NCBI RefSeq assembly: GCF_000009265.1
Contig: NC_008380.1
Coordinates: 4,154,501-4,218,500 of the forward strand
DNA length: 64,000 bases
Direction: 5' to 3'
From: Rhizobium johnstonii 3841
GTDB taxonomy: Bacteria > Pseudomonadota > Alphaproteobacteria > Rhizobiales > Rhizobiaceae
The notes under the pieces were generated by a model. That model searched no databases and was not told where the DNA came from. It was given only the letters and a program-made list of their open reading frames with translations. Positions 1 through 8,365 of the stretch are shown here, piece by piece; within the stretch, counting starts at the first letter, position 1; every line of letters starts with the position of its first letter. Made by a program: the position numbers and the translations under genes.

Positions 1-1843
1 TGATCAGTTCCGTTCCAGTGTCGACGGTGCGCGTCGTCGGCGCCGCCGTTGCTCCGGGCCCGAAATCCAGATCCTTGCCACCGCCCTTGTCACCCAACTG
101 GCGATATCGCAGGTTCCCATCCCTGTCGTAGTAAGGGACGGTCGAGCCGTAAAATTTCTCGCCGCCGGCGCCTCCAGGGGCTTGCCTGATTTCGCCGGTG
201 CTCTTGTTGTAGAGCGTGCCGTCACTCATTCGCTCCCACTGACCGTTGCTGAAATCGGCGATAACCTTGCCGTCGGCGCCAACGAGGCGACCGTTCACCT
301 CTGTCGGCTTCGGCGTGCTCTGATAGATCGGCTGCACTGTCCCGGTGCGTGGGTCACTACGCAGAACGGTTCCATCCGGCAGCGTCTGGAAACCGTACTC
401 CGGAGGTTTCATCAGCGTCTGCAGCGACTGCGCCGCCATGGCCTTCATGGGCGTCGGAACATTCGGGTTGCTGAGCACCTTGACGAGGGCTTGCGCGCGC
501 GGGTTAGCCATCGGGTTCGCCGCCTGCTGGGGCGATGCACTGCCGAGTGCCTGGGCAAGACGCGCTTGCCCCGACTGCTGCGCCTGCGCAACCTGCTCTG
601 GAGATGCAGGAGAGCCGCCAAGCAACACCGGCATGATGCCACTGTTCGGATCGGCGTTCATGAGCTGCGGGCTGTTCTGAAACTCGGACGGGATCTGCTG
701 GCCTACAGGTGGCACGCCGGCGACGTTCGGCGTCGGGCCGACCGTGGATGATGGCAAAGGCGACAACGCAGCCTGCGGGGCTCCCTGCGGCGGCATGGGC
801 TGTGCGGGATCGGATGCCCGCATTTGCCCTGCAGCACCGGGCATTGGAATGCCGATCGACGGATCAAGGCTTGCGACTTCGCCGGGGGCAGCGGTCTGCT
901 GTGGCATGGGAGGCGCAGCATTCGGCGCGATCATCGGATCGACATAGCCTGGCTGCGGAGGGGGTGCAGGAGGATTAACTGGCGGAGGCTGGATCGGCTG
1001 CGCCGATGGCATGCCGGCGGCTTGCTGACCACCGGAGCCGCCATAGAAGGCCATGATCTTGTTCGCCGCGGTGCGCGGATCCATGCTCGGATCGACGTTG
1101 TTCACGGCGAGATTATTGCCAGGAACCGACTTGCCGGAGAGCAGGTTGATCGCGCCCTGCAAGCCCTGCTGATGAGCAAGCGCAAGCTCTCCATCGGACG
1201 GAGCACGGCCGAGCGCATTTGTCAGCCCTGCGCGGTTGTCGTTCGTCAGCGCCACAAGAGCCTTCAGATTTGCCACGGGATCTTTGCGCATGTCCCCTCG
1301 ATCGGAGACGAGCCCATACTGGCTGCCTGTCCCTCTGGTGAACTGTGCCAAGCCGGTTGCGCCCGTCGGAGAGACGGCGTTCGGATTGAACGAGCTTTCC
1401 TTGCCGATCAGGTTCGTCGCATACCCCTGCATCTCCGGCGGCACGTTGGCAGCGATGAGGTTCCGCACATCGTCCGGCGCGGTCGCGACAGGGATATTGC
1501 CGCCGGCATCAACCTTCGGCATGGAAGAACCGGTCGCGCCAGGATCGCCCGCCTTGTTGCCGCCGAAGATGGACGACAGGAAACCGGCCGGCTTCTCAGG
1601 CGGGGTATGCTGTCCGGTCAGCGCTGCCATCCCTTCGGCCATGCCAGCCTGTTCTGCTTCGCCCTGTTTGCGGATGGCGAGACCGCCCATGAGCGCCTGA
1701 GCCATGCGGGCAGCGCCTTCCCATGGCGACTGTATGGGGCTCGTGTTGGCCCCCTGCTGGAGCATGGCCGCAGCTAGGCGCTTGCGGGCATCGGTAACGC
1801 TTTCCTGCGATTGGCCGGTATCGCCGCCGAAGATGAAACCCAT
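1..1843 (-). CDS. Phage virion protein with lytic transglycosylase (SLT-like) domain, cut by window edge
   Basis: The reading frame is open from an ATG at 1843 to the left edge of the window, about 614 residues, with no stop, so the C-terminus is missing. Residues about 125-225 look like a soluble lytic transglycosylase fold: GKESSFNP holds the likely catalytic Glu (about E149) and TGATGLAQFT follows about 10 residues later. The rest is low in complexity and rich in Pro, Gln and Ala. Podoviruses carry such domains in internal virion proteins that open the peptidoglycan during DNA ejection; that role is inferred. The start overlaps the stop of the preceding gene (TGATG), which indicates coupled translation within the late operon. 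Confidence 0.72.
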   Translation of the reverse strand, partial: MGFIFGGDTGQSQESVTDARKRLAAAMLQQGANTSPIQSPWEGAARMAQALMGGLAIRKQGEAEQAGMAEGMAALTGQHTPPEKPAGFLSSIFGGNKAGDPGATGSSMPKVDAGGNIPVATAPDDVRNLIAANVPPEMQGYATNLIGKESSFNPNAVSPTGATGLAQFTRGTGSQYGLVSDRGDMRKDPVANLKALVALTNDNRAGLTNALGRAPSDGELALAHQQGLQGAINLLSGKSVPGNNLAVNNVDPSMDPRTAANKIMAFYGGSGGQQAAGMPSAQPIQPPPVNPPAPPPQPGYVDPMIAPNAAPPMPQQTAAPGEVASLDPSIGIPMPGAAGQMRASDPAQPMPPQGAPQAALSPLPSSTVGPTPNVAGVPPVGQQIPSEFQNSPQLMNADPNSGIMPVLLGGSPASPEQVAQAQQSGQARLAQALGSASPQQAANPMANPRAQALVKVLSNPNVPTPMKAMAAQSLQTLMKPPEYGFQTLPDGTVLRSDPRTGTVQPIYQSTPKPTEVNGRLVGADGKVIADFSNGQWERMSDGTLYNKSTGEIRQAPGGAGGEKFYGSTVPYYDRDGNLRYRQLGDKGGGKDLDFGPGATAAPTTRTVDTGTELI

Positions 1844-2850
1844 CACACCACCGCCTTTTCGTAATCGACGCGGTCAAACCCTTCGGCATCCTCGAACACC
1901 GATTCCGGGTGAACCTCGCGCACATCGTCGGACATGAGCCCGATCTGTGTCGGGCCGCCCTTCTTGTAACGGAAGACGTAAACCGGCAGGCCGTTGTCCA
2001 GAGTGCCGACCCGTTTGATGTCTTCCTTCAGGCGTCGGTCGGACCCCATGGCCCATCCGCCAAGCAGCGAAGAGCCGAGGCCGAACAGACCACCCATCGC
2101 AGCATTGGACTTCGACACCTGCGAATTGTAGGCACCCATCTGCTGATTGTAGTTTTCGTTGATCAGCCCAGCCTGGTCGACGGTCGGAAGCTGCGTCGTC
2201 GGCGCGTTGACGTAGTTCGGCTGATTGACCTGAGAGCCGGACATCAGCGCCGAAATCTCGTTCAGCGGCTGGTTTCGCTCGGTCAGGATCGAGTTCTGCG
2301 CATTCGAATACATGTCGCCAAGGAATTGATCCGATGCAGCCTGCTTGCGCGTCGAGAAGTCACGCAGCGCGTTGTTATAGGCCTCCGAGCCCATCGAGAT
2401 TCCCTTGTCGGCCAAGCTCTGGTCGAGGCTCGCCTGGTCGCGATCCCACTGGTTGTTGAACCCGCCCTGCCAATGGTCGTTGGCGTATTTGTCCACATTG
2501 CCGGCGCTGAGATCGACATTGGTGCCGAGGATGCCGGAAATCTTGCCGGTTTGCTCATTCGCCAGCTTCGACAGACCAAGCTGCGTCTGCTGGGTCTGGT
2601 CATAAATCGCCTGGTTTTGCGGAGAGTAAGTCTGGTACGCAGAATAGGTCGGCAACTGGTAGGTCTTGCCGTTCTGGTCCTTCATCGTCTGATAGCCGCT
2701 GACCTTGTATTCCAGCGAGCCGTCGGGCGTGTACTGGTTTGTATGGCTGAGGCCAGCGTTGGCAATAGCGGTATCCACGTTCGTCGCTGTCTGCGCCGCC
2801 GCGGTCTGTGTCGGGTCGGGCGCTTTCGGCGCCTTAGGCGTGGAGACCAT
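1843..2850 (-). CDS. Tail-fibre-type protein with C-terminal S74-like chaperone domain
   Basis: This 335-residue protein has a Gln/Asn-rich N-terminal two thirds. A Gly/Leu-rich stretch (about 248-268) is followed by a C-terminal module starting SDRRLKEDIKRVG and containing TQIGLMSDDVREVHPESV and VDYEKAVV. That pattern is typical of the endosialidase/peptidase S74 intramolecular chaperone domain, which helps tail spikes trimerise and often cleaves itself off. The placement among tail genes fits. No receptor-binding or depolymerase domain is evident, so the protein may instead be a virion component using only the chaperone fold. It overlaps the upstream acetyltransferase gene by 17 bases. Confidence 0.68.
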   Translation of the reverse strand: MVSTPKAPKAPDPTQTAAAQTATNVDTAIANAGLSHTNQYTPDGSLEYKVSGYQTMKDQNGKTYQLPTYSAYQTYSPQNQAIYDQTQQTQLGLSKLANEQTGKISGILGTNVDLSAGNVDKYANDHWQGGFNNQWDRDQASLDQSLADKGISMGSEAYNNALRDFSTRKQAASDQFLGDMYSNAQNSILTERNQPLNEISALMSGSQVNQPNYVNAPTTQLPTVDQAGLINENYNQQMGAYNSQVSKSNAAMGGLFGLGSSLLGGWAMGSDRRLKEDIKRVGTLDNGLPVYVFRYKKGGPTQIGLMSDDVREVHPESVFEDAEGFDRVDYEKAVV

Positions 2851-3232
2851 AGGGGAAGTCCTCTTTCAAGATTCCATAGAGCAGCGCGTCACAGTCGCCG
2901 AAGTAAGCCGTCTGCCGGCCTTCCAGGCGCGCGCCGAGCCTTTCGAGCGCCTGCTGAGCAGCAATGTTGTCGGCACGTGTCCTGAATGTCGCTCGGCGGC
3001 ATCCAAGCTGGTCGACGACATATCGGAAGACAGCCCGCATCAAGGTTGCGGAAAGCCGATCGGCAGCAAGCGAGACCTCGACGTCATGCTCCGTCCAGAC
3101 GTTGAAGACATAAGCCGCGATGATCCGGCCGCCCTGGACCTGAGCCATGGCTGTGAACGGCGGATGGAAGGCTACCCCGATCTTGCCCCCGACCCATGCC
3201 GCGATATCTTCGCGGGGCTCGGAGACGATCAA
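2834..3232 (-). CDS. Phage-encoded GNAT-like acetyltransferase
   Basis: A 132-residue protein whose second half resembles the GNAT fold: a conserved strand-helix region (GGRIIAAYVFN, about 34-44) and a C-terminal block with the pattern R-x-D-N-x-x-A-Q-Q-A-L-E-R-L-G-A-R, which is typical of motif B in N-acetyltransferases. Small GNAT genes occur within tail modules of alphaproteobacterial phages; the substrate is unknown. The start overlaps the stop of the upstream gene (ATGA), so it is part of the late operon. Confidence 0.6.
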   Translation of the reverse strand: MIVSEPREDIAAWVGGKIGVAFHPPFTAMAQVQGGRIIAAYVFNVWTEHDVEVSLAADRLSATLMRAVFRYVVDQLGCRRATFRTRADNIAAQQALERLGARLEGRQTAYFGDCDALLYGILKEDFPYGLHA

Positions 3233-5052
3233 ATCGGGGATCCTTTTTCATAGAGAACCGACCCGCCGATGACTGCGGCTTCGGACACCGAACCAGACGC
3301 GCCGGAAATCAACGCCCGGATCGTCGGCGCTAGCGCTGAACCCGCGCCGCCCGCTGAAGCAAACTTTCGGACGATCGACAGACCGGGGAATTTCGACACG
3401 CCCCAGATCGCCGAGCCCCACTTCGCGGACGCATTGTTCTCGACCGTCGACAGGAGCGCCGTGGGTATCTTCGTCTGGTAGTCGAACGACATGCCGGCAT
3501 ACATCAGCGTCGAGACGCCGATCTGCGCCGTCACCCCGATTAGCTTCGAGAACTTGGATGCCATGTCCTCGCCGTAGCGGTTCCACGCTCCCACCATGAG
3601 AGCATCGATCGCCGCGCCGTTGTCATTGGCCCCTACTTCAGCTTCGTAAACCGTCCCGTCGGCAGCGCCGAAGAACAGCCGGTCCTGCCAGTTGCCCCAG
3701 CAGGAGGCAGCAAGTCCGACGAAGCGGCACCAGGCGCCGGTTTCGGTGTTCATGACATATTGATATGGCCCCAGCGAAGACGGCAGGTTGACGATAGCCA
3801 TCTGCCGTGCCGGAAAGCTCGCCAGTTGCCATTCGTCCGACGTGGTGCCGGCAGTCGCGACTGTCTCGCGCCAGGTCGGGCCAATCTTTGCGGTAATCGC
3901 CCCAAGGCTGGTTGCCCCTCGATCAAGCTGCACGGCTTTCGTGATCGGCACGATGCCGTCGGTGGTCATGATCGCGAGATCGGCGCCGACTGAAAGGAAG
4001 CACCTTTCGGTTCCCAGCGGCCGGCCAAGCTTGAACGTCCCGATAAGTCCCCAGTTAGTCGAGCTCGAAGGATCGGAGCCCTGATAGACGATCACCTCGC
4101 CTTCGGACGACATCAGCACCAGGCACTGCTGCAGCCCGGTGGATACCGGGATCGTCCAGACACCAATGGCGATCAGCGTGCCGCCATACTTCATGTTGCC
4201 GCCGACCGGCAGAACCGTCGCCGTGCCGCTGACGGCATCCGTTGCGAGATACCAGACGTTGGTCGAGTTCTTCTCGATGAACCAGAGCCGCGAGCGATAG
4301 GCCGTGATCGCGATCAGCAGCGACGGATCTGGAATGCCGGTGATCATCGTCGACGAAACATAAGGCGTGGCGACGGCGCCCGTTTCCAACTGCGCATTGG
4401 TGACAGAGCCGGCGACCGTCAGCGTCAGCGTGCCAGCGACAGGCGTGAATGTCAGCGTGACGCGGTTTCCAACCCCGGTACCGTTCAGAACGCCTGCAAA
4501 AGCCCCTGAGAGAGTCACCGAGCCCGTTCCGAAGAAGCTGAGCGTATACTGCACTGCCTTGACCGCAACGTTCTGCGTCGCGAGCGTTGCCGTGCCAACC
4601 AGAATGTTATTCGTCCAGGTCGTTCCGTTGTAGAGGAGCGGCAGATCCAGCCCATTGACGAGTCGCAGATATTCCTGGCCGGCCGGGTTGGTATACTGCT
4701 GGACCGACCAGCGGGCGCTGGACAGCCCCGACACCGCTGCAGCCCCTACCACGCCGCCGGAAGTCACGTCGAAAATCTTGCTGCCCGCCGCAGCGAAGAG
4801 CCTGTTGCTCACGCCGACATACGGAATGACCGTCTGAACAGGCGCGCCGAGACCAGTTGCGAAAGCGCCATGGCCATAGCGGGCCCGCACGCGGTTCGCC
4901 TCGGGAAAGAAGTTGTCGAGCTGAAACGCCGCCTCTTTTGGCATGTCGGCCATCTCAACGTCGGTTCGCCAGCCGCCGATCGGCGCGATCCAGTCTTTGC
5001 TGGGAGACACGCGGCCGGTGCGCCCATTTGGGGGAACGGGTTTTCTGGTCAT
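3229..5052 (-). CDS. Large tail/head-closure protein (P22 gp10-like or T7 gp12-like beta-propeller type)
   Basis: A 607-residue protein. An upstream in-frame extension to 5214 is Arg-rich and unlikely to be coding. The ATG at 5052 overlaps the stop of the preceding gene as ATGA and is the better start. The protein is rich in beta-strand patterns, with motifs such as YRSRLWFIEKNS, IGVWTIP, GEVIVYQGSDPSS, LGRPLGTERC and MTTDGIVPI. The spacing resembles podoviral tail stabilisation or tubular proteins that close the portal exit. It directly follows a tail-tubular-A-like gene, which supports a head-tail junction role. The precise family assignment is inference. Confidence 0.55.
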   Translation of the reverse strand: MTRKPVPPNGRTGRVSPSKDWIAPIGGWRTDVEMADMPKEAAFQLDNFFPEANRVRARYGHGAFATGLGAPVQTVIPYVGVSNRLFAAAGSKIFDVTSGGVVGAAAVSGLSSARWSVQQYTNPAGQEYLRLVNGLDLPLLYNGTTWTNNILVGTATLATQNVAVKAVQYTLSFFGTGSVTLSGAFAGVLNGTGVGNRVTLTFTPVAGTLTLTVAGSVTNAQLETGAVATPYVSSTMITGIPDPSLLIAITAYRSRLWFIEKNSTNVWYLATDAVSGTATVLPVGGNMKYGGTLIAIGVWTIPVSTGLQQCLVLMSSEGEVIVYQGSDPSSSTNWGLIGTFKLGRPLGTERCFLSVGADLAIMTTDGIVPITKAVQLDRGATSLGAITAKIGPTWRETVATAGTTSDEWQLASFPARQMAIVNLPSSLGPYQYVMNTETGAWCRFVGLAASCWGNWQDRLFFGAADGTVYEAEVGANDNGAAIDALMVGAWNRYGEDMASKFSKLIGVTAQIGVSTLMYAGMSFDYQTKIPTALLSTVENNASAKWGSAIWGVSKFPGLSIVRKFASAGGAGSALAPTIRALISGASGSVSEAAVIGGSVLYEKGSPI

Positions 5053-5747
5053 ACGGTAATTATGCCTGGCCAGTAGTTTTCGGGGACTTCGCCGCGGTTG
5101 GGCATCGACAGACTGATCGGCTGCGCGGCGCGATCGGCACCGACGGCCGCTTCCTTGGCCCGCTCGAAGTTTTCGAGCTCTTCGCCGTAGTCCAGCCCCT
5201 TTGCCCGCTTCCAACGCCAGATCAGCGAAAGCTCAAGGAGGTCTTCCGGGAAACGCGCCATGTCGGTGTCGTTCGCCCAATTTTCGGCATAGGTCGGGCC
5301 GCCCATGACCGCGATCCAATACTTGGAAACGTACTCGTAGCGAAGCGTTTCGCCGACATCGTTCGGGAAGAACGCCAGCTTGCCGCCAAGCATCCGGTAG
5401 ATCTGCGGGACAGGGTTGGAATTGAGGATGGTGTTCCGCTCCCATGTCTGCGGCTCGACAGGGCCGTTGAGCTGCCAGAGGCGCGACGTGTTCCAGATCA
5501 CCGAATTGGCGACGTAGCGCTGAAAATCCGCCGGCGGCTCCGTTGGCTCTGGGATTGCTCCGGTCGCTGTGAAATTCCGCGTCGTCATCAGCACCGACCA
5601 ATCATGATCCTTCAGCAGATCGCGGCCGGCGCGATAGGACAGGATCTGCAACTGCCTTATCTGCGGGTCAGCCGACGACACGACGGCCGTCGGCGGATCA
5701 AGATCGATTTCCGCGCATACGTTCTGGATTATCGTCAAAATCGACAT
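5049..5747 (-). CDS. Head-tail adaptor / tail tubular protein A-like
   Basis: A 232-residue protein. The N-terminus (MSILTIIQNVCAEIDLDPP, then QIRQLQILSYRAGRDLLKDHDWSVL) fits the helical start of podoviral tail tubular A or gp4-like adaptor proteins, where an A-G-R-D-L-L helix is followed by D-W. The middle has W-x-L-N-G and an Y-R-M-L-G-G-K-L-x-F-F-P region. It lies between the capsid module and the large tail-closure protein, where such adaptors usually map. The ATG at 5747 lies 15 bases after the stop of the preceding gene. Confidence 0.6.
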   Translation of the reverse strand: MSILTIIQNVCAEIDLDPPTAVVSSADPQIRQLQILSYRAGRDLLKDHDWSVLMTTRNFTATGAIPEPTEPPADFQRYVANSVIWNTSRLWQLNGPVEPQTWERNTILNSNPVPQIYRMLGGKLAFFPNDVGETLRYEYVSKYWIAVMGGPTYAENWANDTDMARFPEDLLELSLIWRWKRAKGLDYGEELENFERAKEAAVGADRAAQPISLSMPNRGEVPENYWPGIITV

Positions 5748-5762
5748 GCGCGGATCTCCGGC

Positions 5763-6326
5763 TTAGGCTGCTGCGCGGCCGCGGCCACCTTGGCGTTCTT
5801 TTTCTACCGCTTCGAAACGAGTGGCCATTTCCTTCATCTGATCCTGCAGGCGGCCAACTTCGTCCTTGAGACGCTCGTTCTCAGCGGCAAATGCCGAAGC
5901 GGCCCGGGAGTCCTGGGCGGATGCAAGATAGCCCTGCGCAGCGGCGACGAGCTCGTTGGCACCCATGCCGATCTTCTGCTTCGCAGTGTCGGAGAGTGCG
6001 GCGAGCTGCTCGACGGTATAGATGTTGATCGCTTCCAGTTCCTTGATCTGACTGGGCTTCAGAAAAGCCCATTGCGCCAGTGGAGTGCCGACAAGCTGCT
6101 CGCGAGCCTCCGCGCCTTCCTTGAAGCGCTTGTAGGAGTCGGAAAAGCGGAGTTTGTCGTTCTCCGTCACCTCCCGATAAACCTCGGTGTGCTTGTCGCC
6201 GGCGATGAAGATCCGGACGAATTCCTTGTCGGCGAAGATCGGGCGCCCTTCCTTCTCCGTCAGAAAGGTCTGTTCGACCGGCTCGAGGCTGAAGGAGGCA
6301 TAAATTCCGGTATTGCTGTCGGCCAT
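5763..6326 (-). CDS. Conserved phage protein of unknown function, coiled-coil C-terminus
   Basis: A 187-residue protein. Residues 25-75 contain F-V-R-I-F-I-A-G-D-K-H-T-E-V-Y and a run ending L-R-F-S-D-S-Y-K-R-F-K-E-G. Residues about 96-125 have a helix-hairpin-like segment (ELEAINIYTVEQLAALSD). The last 50 residues are strongly coiled-coil with heptad Leu/Met spacing, ending in a basic tail. Similar genes lie downstream of the capsid gene in many phages, but no function is known to me. A virion or connector role is only suggested by position. Confidence 0.6.
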   Translation of the reverse strand: MADSNTGIYASFSLEPVEQTFLTEKEGRPIFADKEFVRIFIAGDKHTEVYREVTENDKLRFSDSYKRFKEGAEAREQLVGTPLAQWAFLKPSQIKELEAINIYTVEQLAALSDTAKQKIGMGANELVAAAQGYLASAQDSRAASAFAAENERLKDEVGRLQDQMKEMATRFEAVEKERQGGRGRAAA

Positions 6327-6386
6327 GGTGCTGTCTCGCTGTTGATGGCGGGGAAAGGAAACGGGCGCCGAAGCGCCCGCCGTTGA

Positions 6387-6551
6387 TCACTTGCTGGTGT
6401 CGGTCGATTTTGCGGGGGCTGCCTTCTTGGCGGCCGGCTGCTCGACCTTCTCGGCGATCATCAGAAGCAATTCCTCGATCACCGGGGAGATGTCGCGGCC
6501 GGCCTTGCGGTCGGCAGCGATTTTCTTGTGAAGTTCATTCATCAGGGACAT
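6387..6551 (-). CDS. Small phage protein (54 aa), unknown
   Basis: A short frame reading MSLMNELHKKIAADRKAG and ending in an Ala/Lys-rich tail with KSTDTSK. A near-perfect Shine-Dalgarno AAGGAGG lies 6-7 bases before the ATG, and the gene sits tightly between two late genes in the same orientation, so translation is very likely. It has a predicted single amphipathic helix and a charged tail and matches no family I recognise. Confidence 0.62.
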   Translation of the reverse strand: MSLMNELHKKIAADRKAGRDISPVIEELLLMIAEKVEQPAAKKAAPAKSTDTSK

Positions 6552-6561
6552 TTCAGCCTCC

Positions 6562-7347
6562 TTAGTTCACCTTCGACAGGTACGGACGCATCAGCGTGGC
6601 TTCGAGCACGCCAGTCGCGGTGACCGTGATGGCGGTGCCATTGGCCGTTGCGTTGGCGGACATGGTGATGCTCTGGATCGTGCCCGAGGGGGTGTAGGTG
6701 ATCCCGCTGATTGTGGTGGCACCCGGAATGCCGGTGCCCGAGATGGCGGCGCCGATGAACGGGCCTCCTGCGGGGCTGACGTTTCCGAGTGCGGTCAGTA
6801 GGTTGGAGCCGTTGACCGTGGTCGCCGTGAAGGTCTGGTTGGCCGCCGCGAAGTTGACACCCTGGATGGCCTTGCTCGATGCCGTCGGCGATGCCGGTGC
6901 AGTTGCCAGACCCGCCGTCGCAGTGGTTTCCGCGACGACAAGCGCCGCCGTCGCAGTGGTGACGAGTGCCGGAGCCTGGCCATTGCGCTGCAGCCAGACG
7001 TAATAGGTGCCGGCCGCAAGAATGATGGCCTGTGCCGGTCCACCGGACTGCGTCGGCGCCTGGCTTGCCCCGGCGAAGACGCCGCAACGATTGCCGACGA
7101 CGGCGGCGGCCGTGGACAGCAGCGAGGCGACATAATCCCGGGTCCACTGGAACCACTGACCGGGCTGAAGGGTCGTCTGCGAGGCCAGCACCAGCTGGCA
7201 ATAGACCCATTCGGATTCGCGGTCCCCGCCGGCGACAGCGCCGAGGGAGAAGTTCGGACCCGGAATACCGGAGCCGGAAACGATCGGGCCTTCGACGACG
7301 AACGGGTTCGCGCCAAGACGATCGGTCTGAGAAATTGCGATGGTCAT
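6562..7347 (-). CDS. Capsid-proximal virion protein, possible decoration/stabilisation protein
   Basis: A 261-residue protein directly downstream of the major capsid gene. It is Ala/Thr/Gly-rich with repeated short strand patterns (for example GTGIPGATTISGI and SITMSANATANGTAITV) typical of beta-sandwich surface proteins. The N-terminal half has W-V-Y-C-Q-L-V-L-A and Q-W-F-Q-W-T-R-D-Y. Decoration proteins often occupy this position, so a capsid-cementing role is plausible but inferred. AAAGGATC precedes the ATG as ribosome binding site. Confidence 0.45.
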   Translation of the reverse strand: MTIAISQTDRLGANPFVVEGPIVSGSGIPGPNFSLGAVAGGDRESEWVYCQLVLASQTTLQPGQWFQWTRDYVASLLSTAAAVVGNRCGVFAGASQAPTQSGGPAQAIILAAGTYYVWLQRNGQAPALVTTATAALVVAETTATAGLATAPASPTASSKAIQGVNFAAANQTFTATTVNGSNLLTALGNVSPAGGPFIGAAISGTGIPGATTISGITYTPSGTIQSITMSANATANGTAITVTATGVLEATLMRPYLSKVN

Positions 7348-7371
7348 TGGAGTTGATCCTTTCGTTGACGA

Positions 7372-8346
7372 TCAGGCGAACAACACGCCCTGCAGGAAGG
7401 CGTTGTTCATCGTGAGGTTGCCGGCGAAGCCCATGAGCTGCACGAAGGCGTCCTGGTTGGTGTTCATGCGTTCGTCGCCGATCGGAGCCATGTCGCGGTC
7501 GCGATGCGGGCGATAGAACAGGTACTTGGTGTTCAGGAAGAACATCTGGTTGAGCGGCGCACCGCCGCCGAAGCCGCCGTCGAAGATCACGTCGGCGCCC
7601 ATGTATTGGAGCGACTGGAAGCCGGCCATGCCTTTGTCCGCCGAGGTGATGCGCTGGATCGCCTGCAGCGATTCCCAGTAGAGGCGGAAGAAGTTGTTGT
7701 CGGCGACGACAAGGTCAGGCGCATCGGAGCCGCGAACGCAGGACATATAGAGCCGGTTCATGTAGCTCTGGATGTTGGCATTCGTGGCGGCCGCACCGCC
7801 GTCGGCCGAGGCCGAGAACTTCTGGTTCCGCCAGAAGCCCCAGGTGGCGCGCGAGATGCCGCCGACGGTGCCTGAGGTCGGCGAGGTCGAGATCAAGAGT
7901 TGCAGGCCGCCGATCTGACGCCCGCCATCGGCCGTGCCATCGGAATAGCAGTCGAGCGCGATATTGTTCTTCAGCGTCGTTTCGGCATTCTCGATGCGCT
8001 GCTCAAGCAGATCGAGGACCGCATCCTCGCCGGAATTCTGCAGCTGTTCGAGGCCCGACATGGAGACGGCGACCGCGGCCTGCTTGAGGTCGTATTCGGC
8101 AGCGGTGATGACGTCGGAGGGCTGGACGTTGAGGATATCGTAGCCGGAATAGCGCTTGAAGGTGTTGTTTTCCTGGTACTGCAGTTCCTGAACGATGGTG
8201 CGGCCGCCGGAGATGGGCTTCTTGCGGCCGCGGCTGTTCAGACGAGAGAGAAGACCGTTGTTCTTCGTCACGTCGTCGGCGACCGTGCCGCTGCGGTTGC
8301 GCAGCGTCGTGGTCACGATTTCAGAGAGGTTGGGGGAAACGGGCAT
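7372..8346 (-). CDS. Phage major capsid protein
   Basis: A 324-residue protein. The N-arm (residues 1-45, NLSEIVTTTLRNRSGTVADDV) is followed by a compact domain with Y-D-I-L-N-V-Q-P-S-D-V-I-T-A-A-E-Y-D-L-K-Q and a tail containing VVADNNFFRLYWESLQ, typical of HK97-fold capsid proteins of this phage group. It lies immediately after the scaffold gene and before decoration-type genes, the canonical order. A strong AAGGAAAG ribosome binding site precedes the ATG. I saw no prohead protease next to it, consistent with a separate scaffold. Confidence 0.8.
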   Translation of the reverse strand: MPVSPNLSEIVTTTLRNRSGTVADDVTKNNGLLSRLNSRGRKKPISGGRTIVQELQYQENNTFKRYSGYDILNVQPSDVITAAEYDLKQAAVAVSMSGLEQLQNSGEDAVLDLLEQRIENAETTLKNNIALDCYSDGTADGGRQIGGLQLLISTSPTSGTVGGISRATWGFWRNQKFSASADGGAAATNANIQSYMNRLYMSCVRGSDAPDLVVADNNFFRLYWESLQAIQRITSADKGMAGFQSLQYMGADVIFDGGFGGGAPLNQMFFLNTKYLFYRPHRDRDMAPIGDERMNTNQDAFVQLMGFAGNLTMNNAFLQGVLFA

Positions 8347-8365
8347 GGATCACTTTCCTTTTGGA

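Noticed and set aside
4857..6386. 509-codon plus-strand frame across three late genes
   Set aside because: It spans several coupled minus-strand genes and their junctions, so it is a chance open frame.
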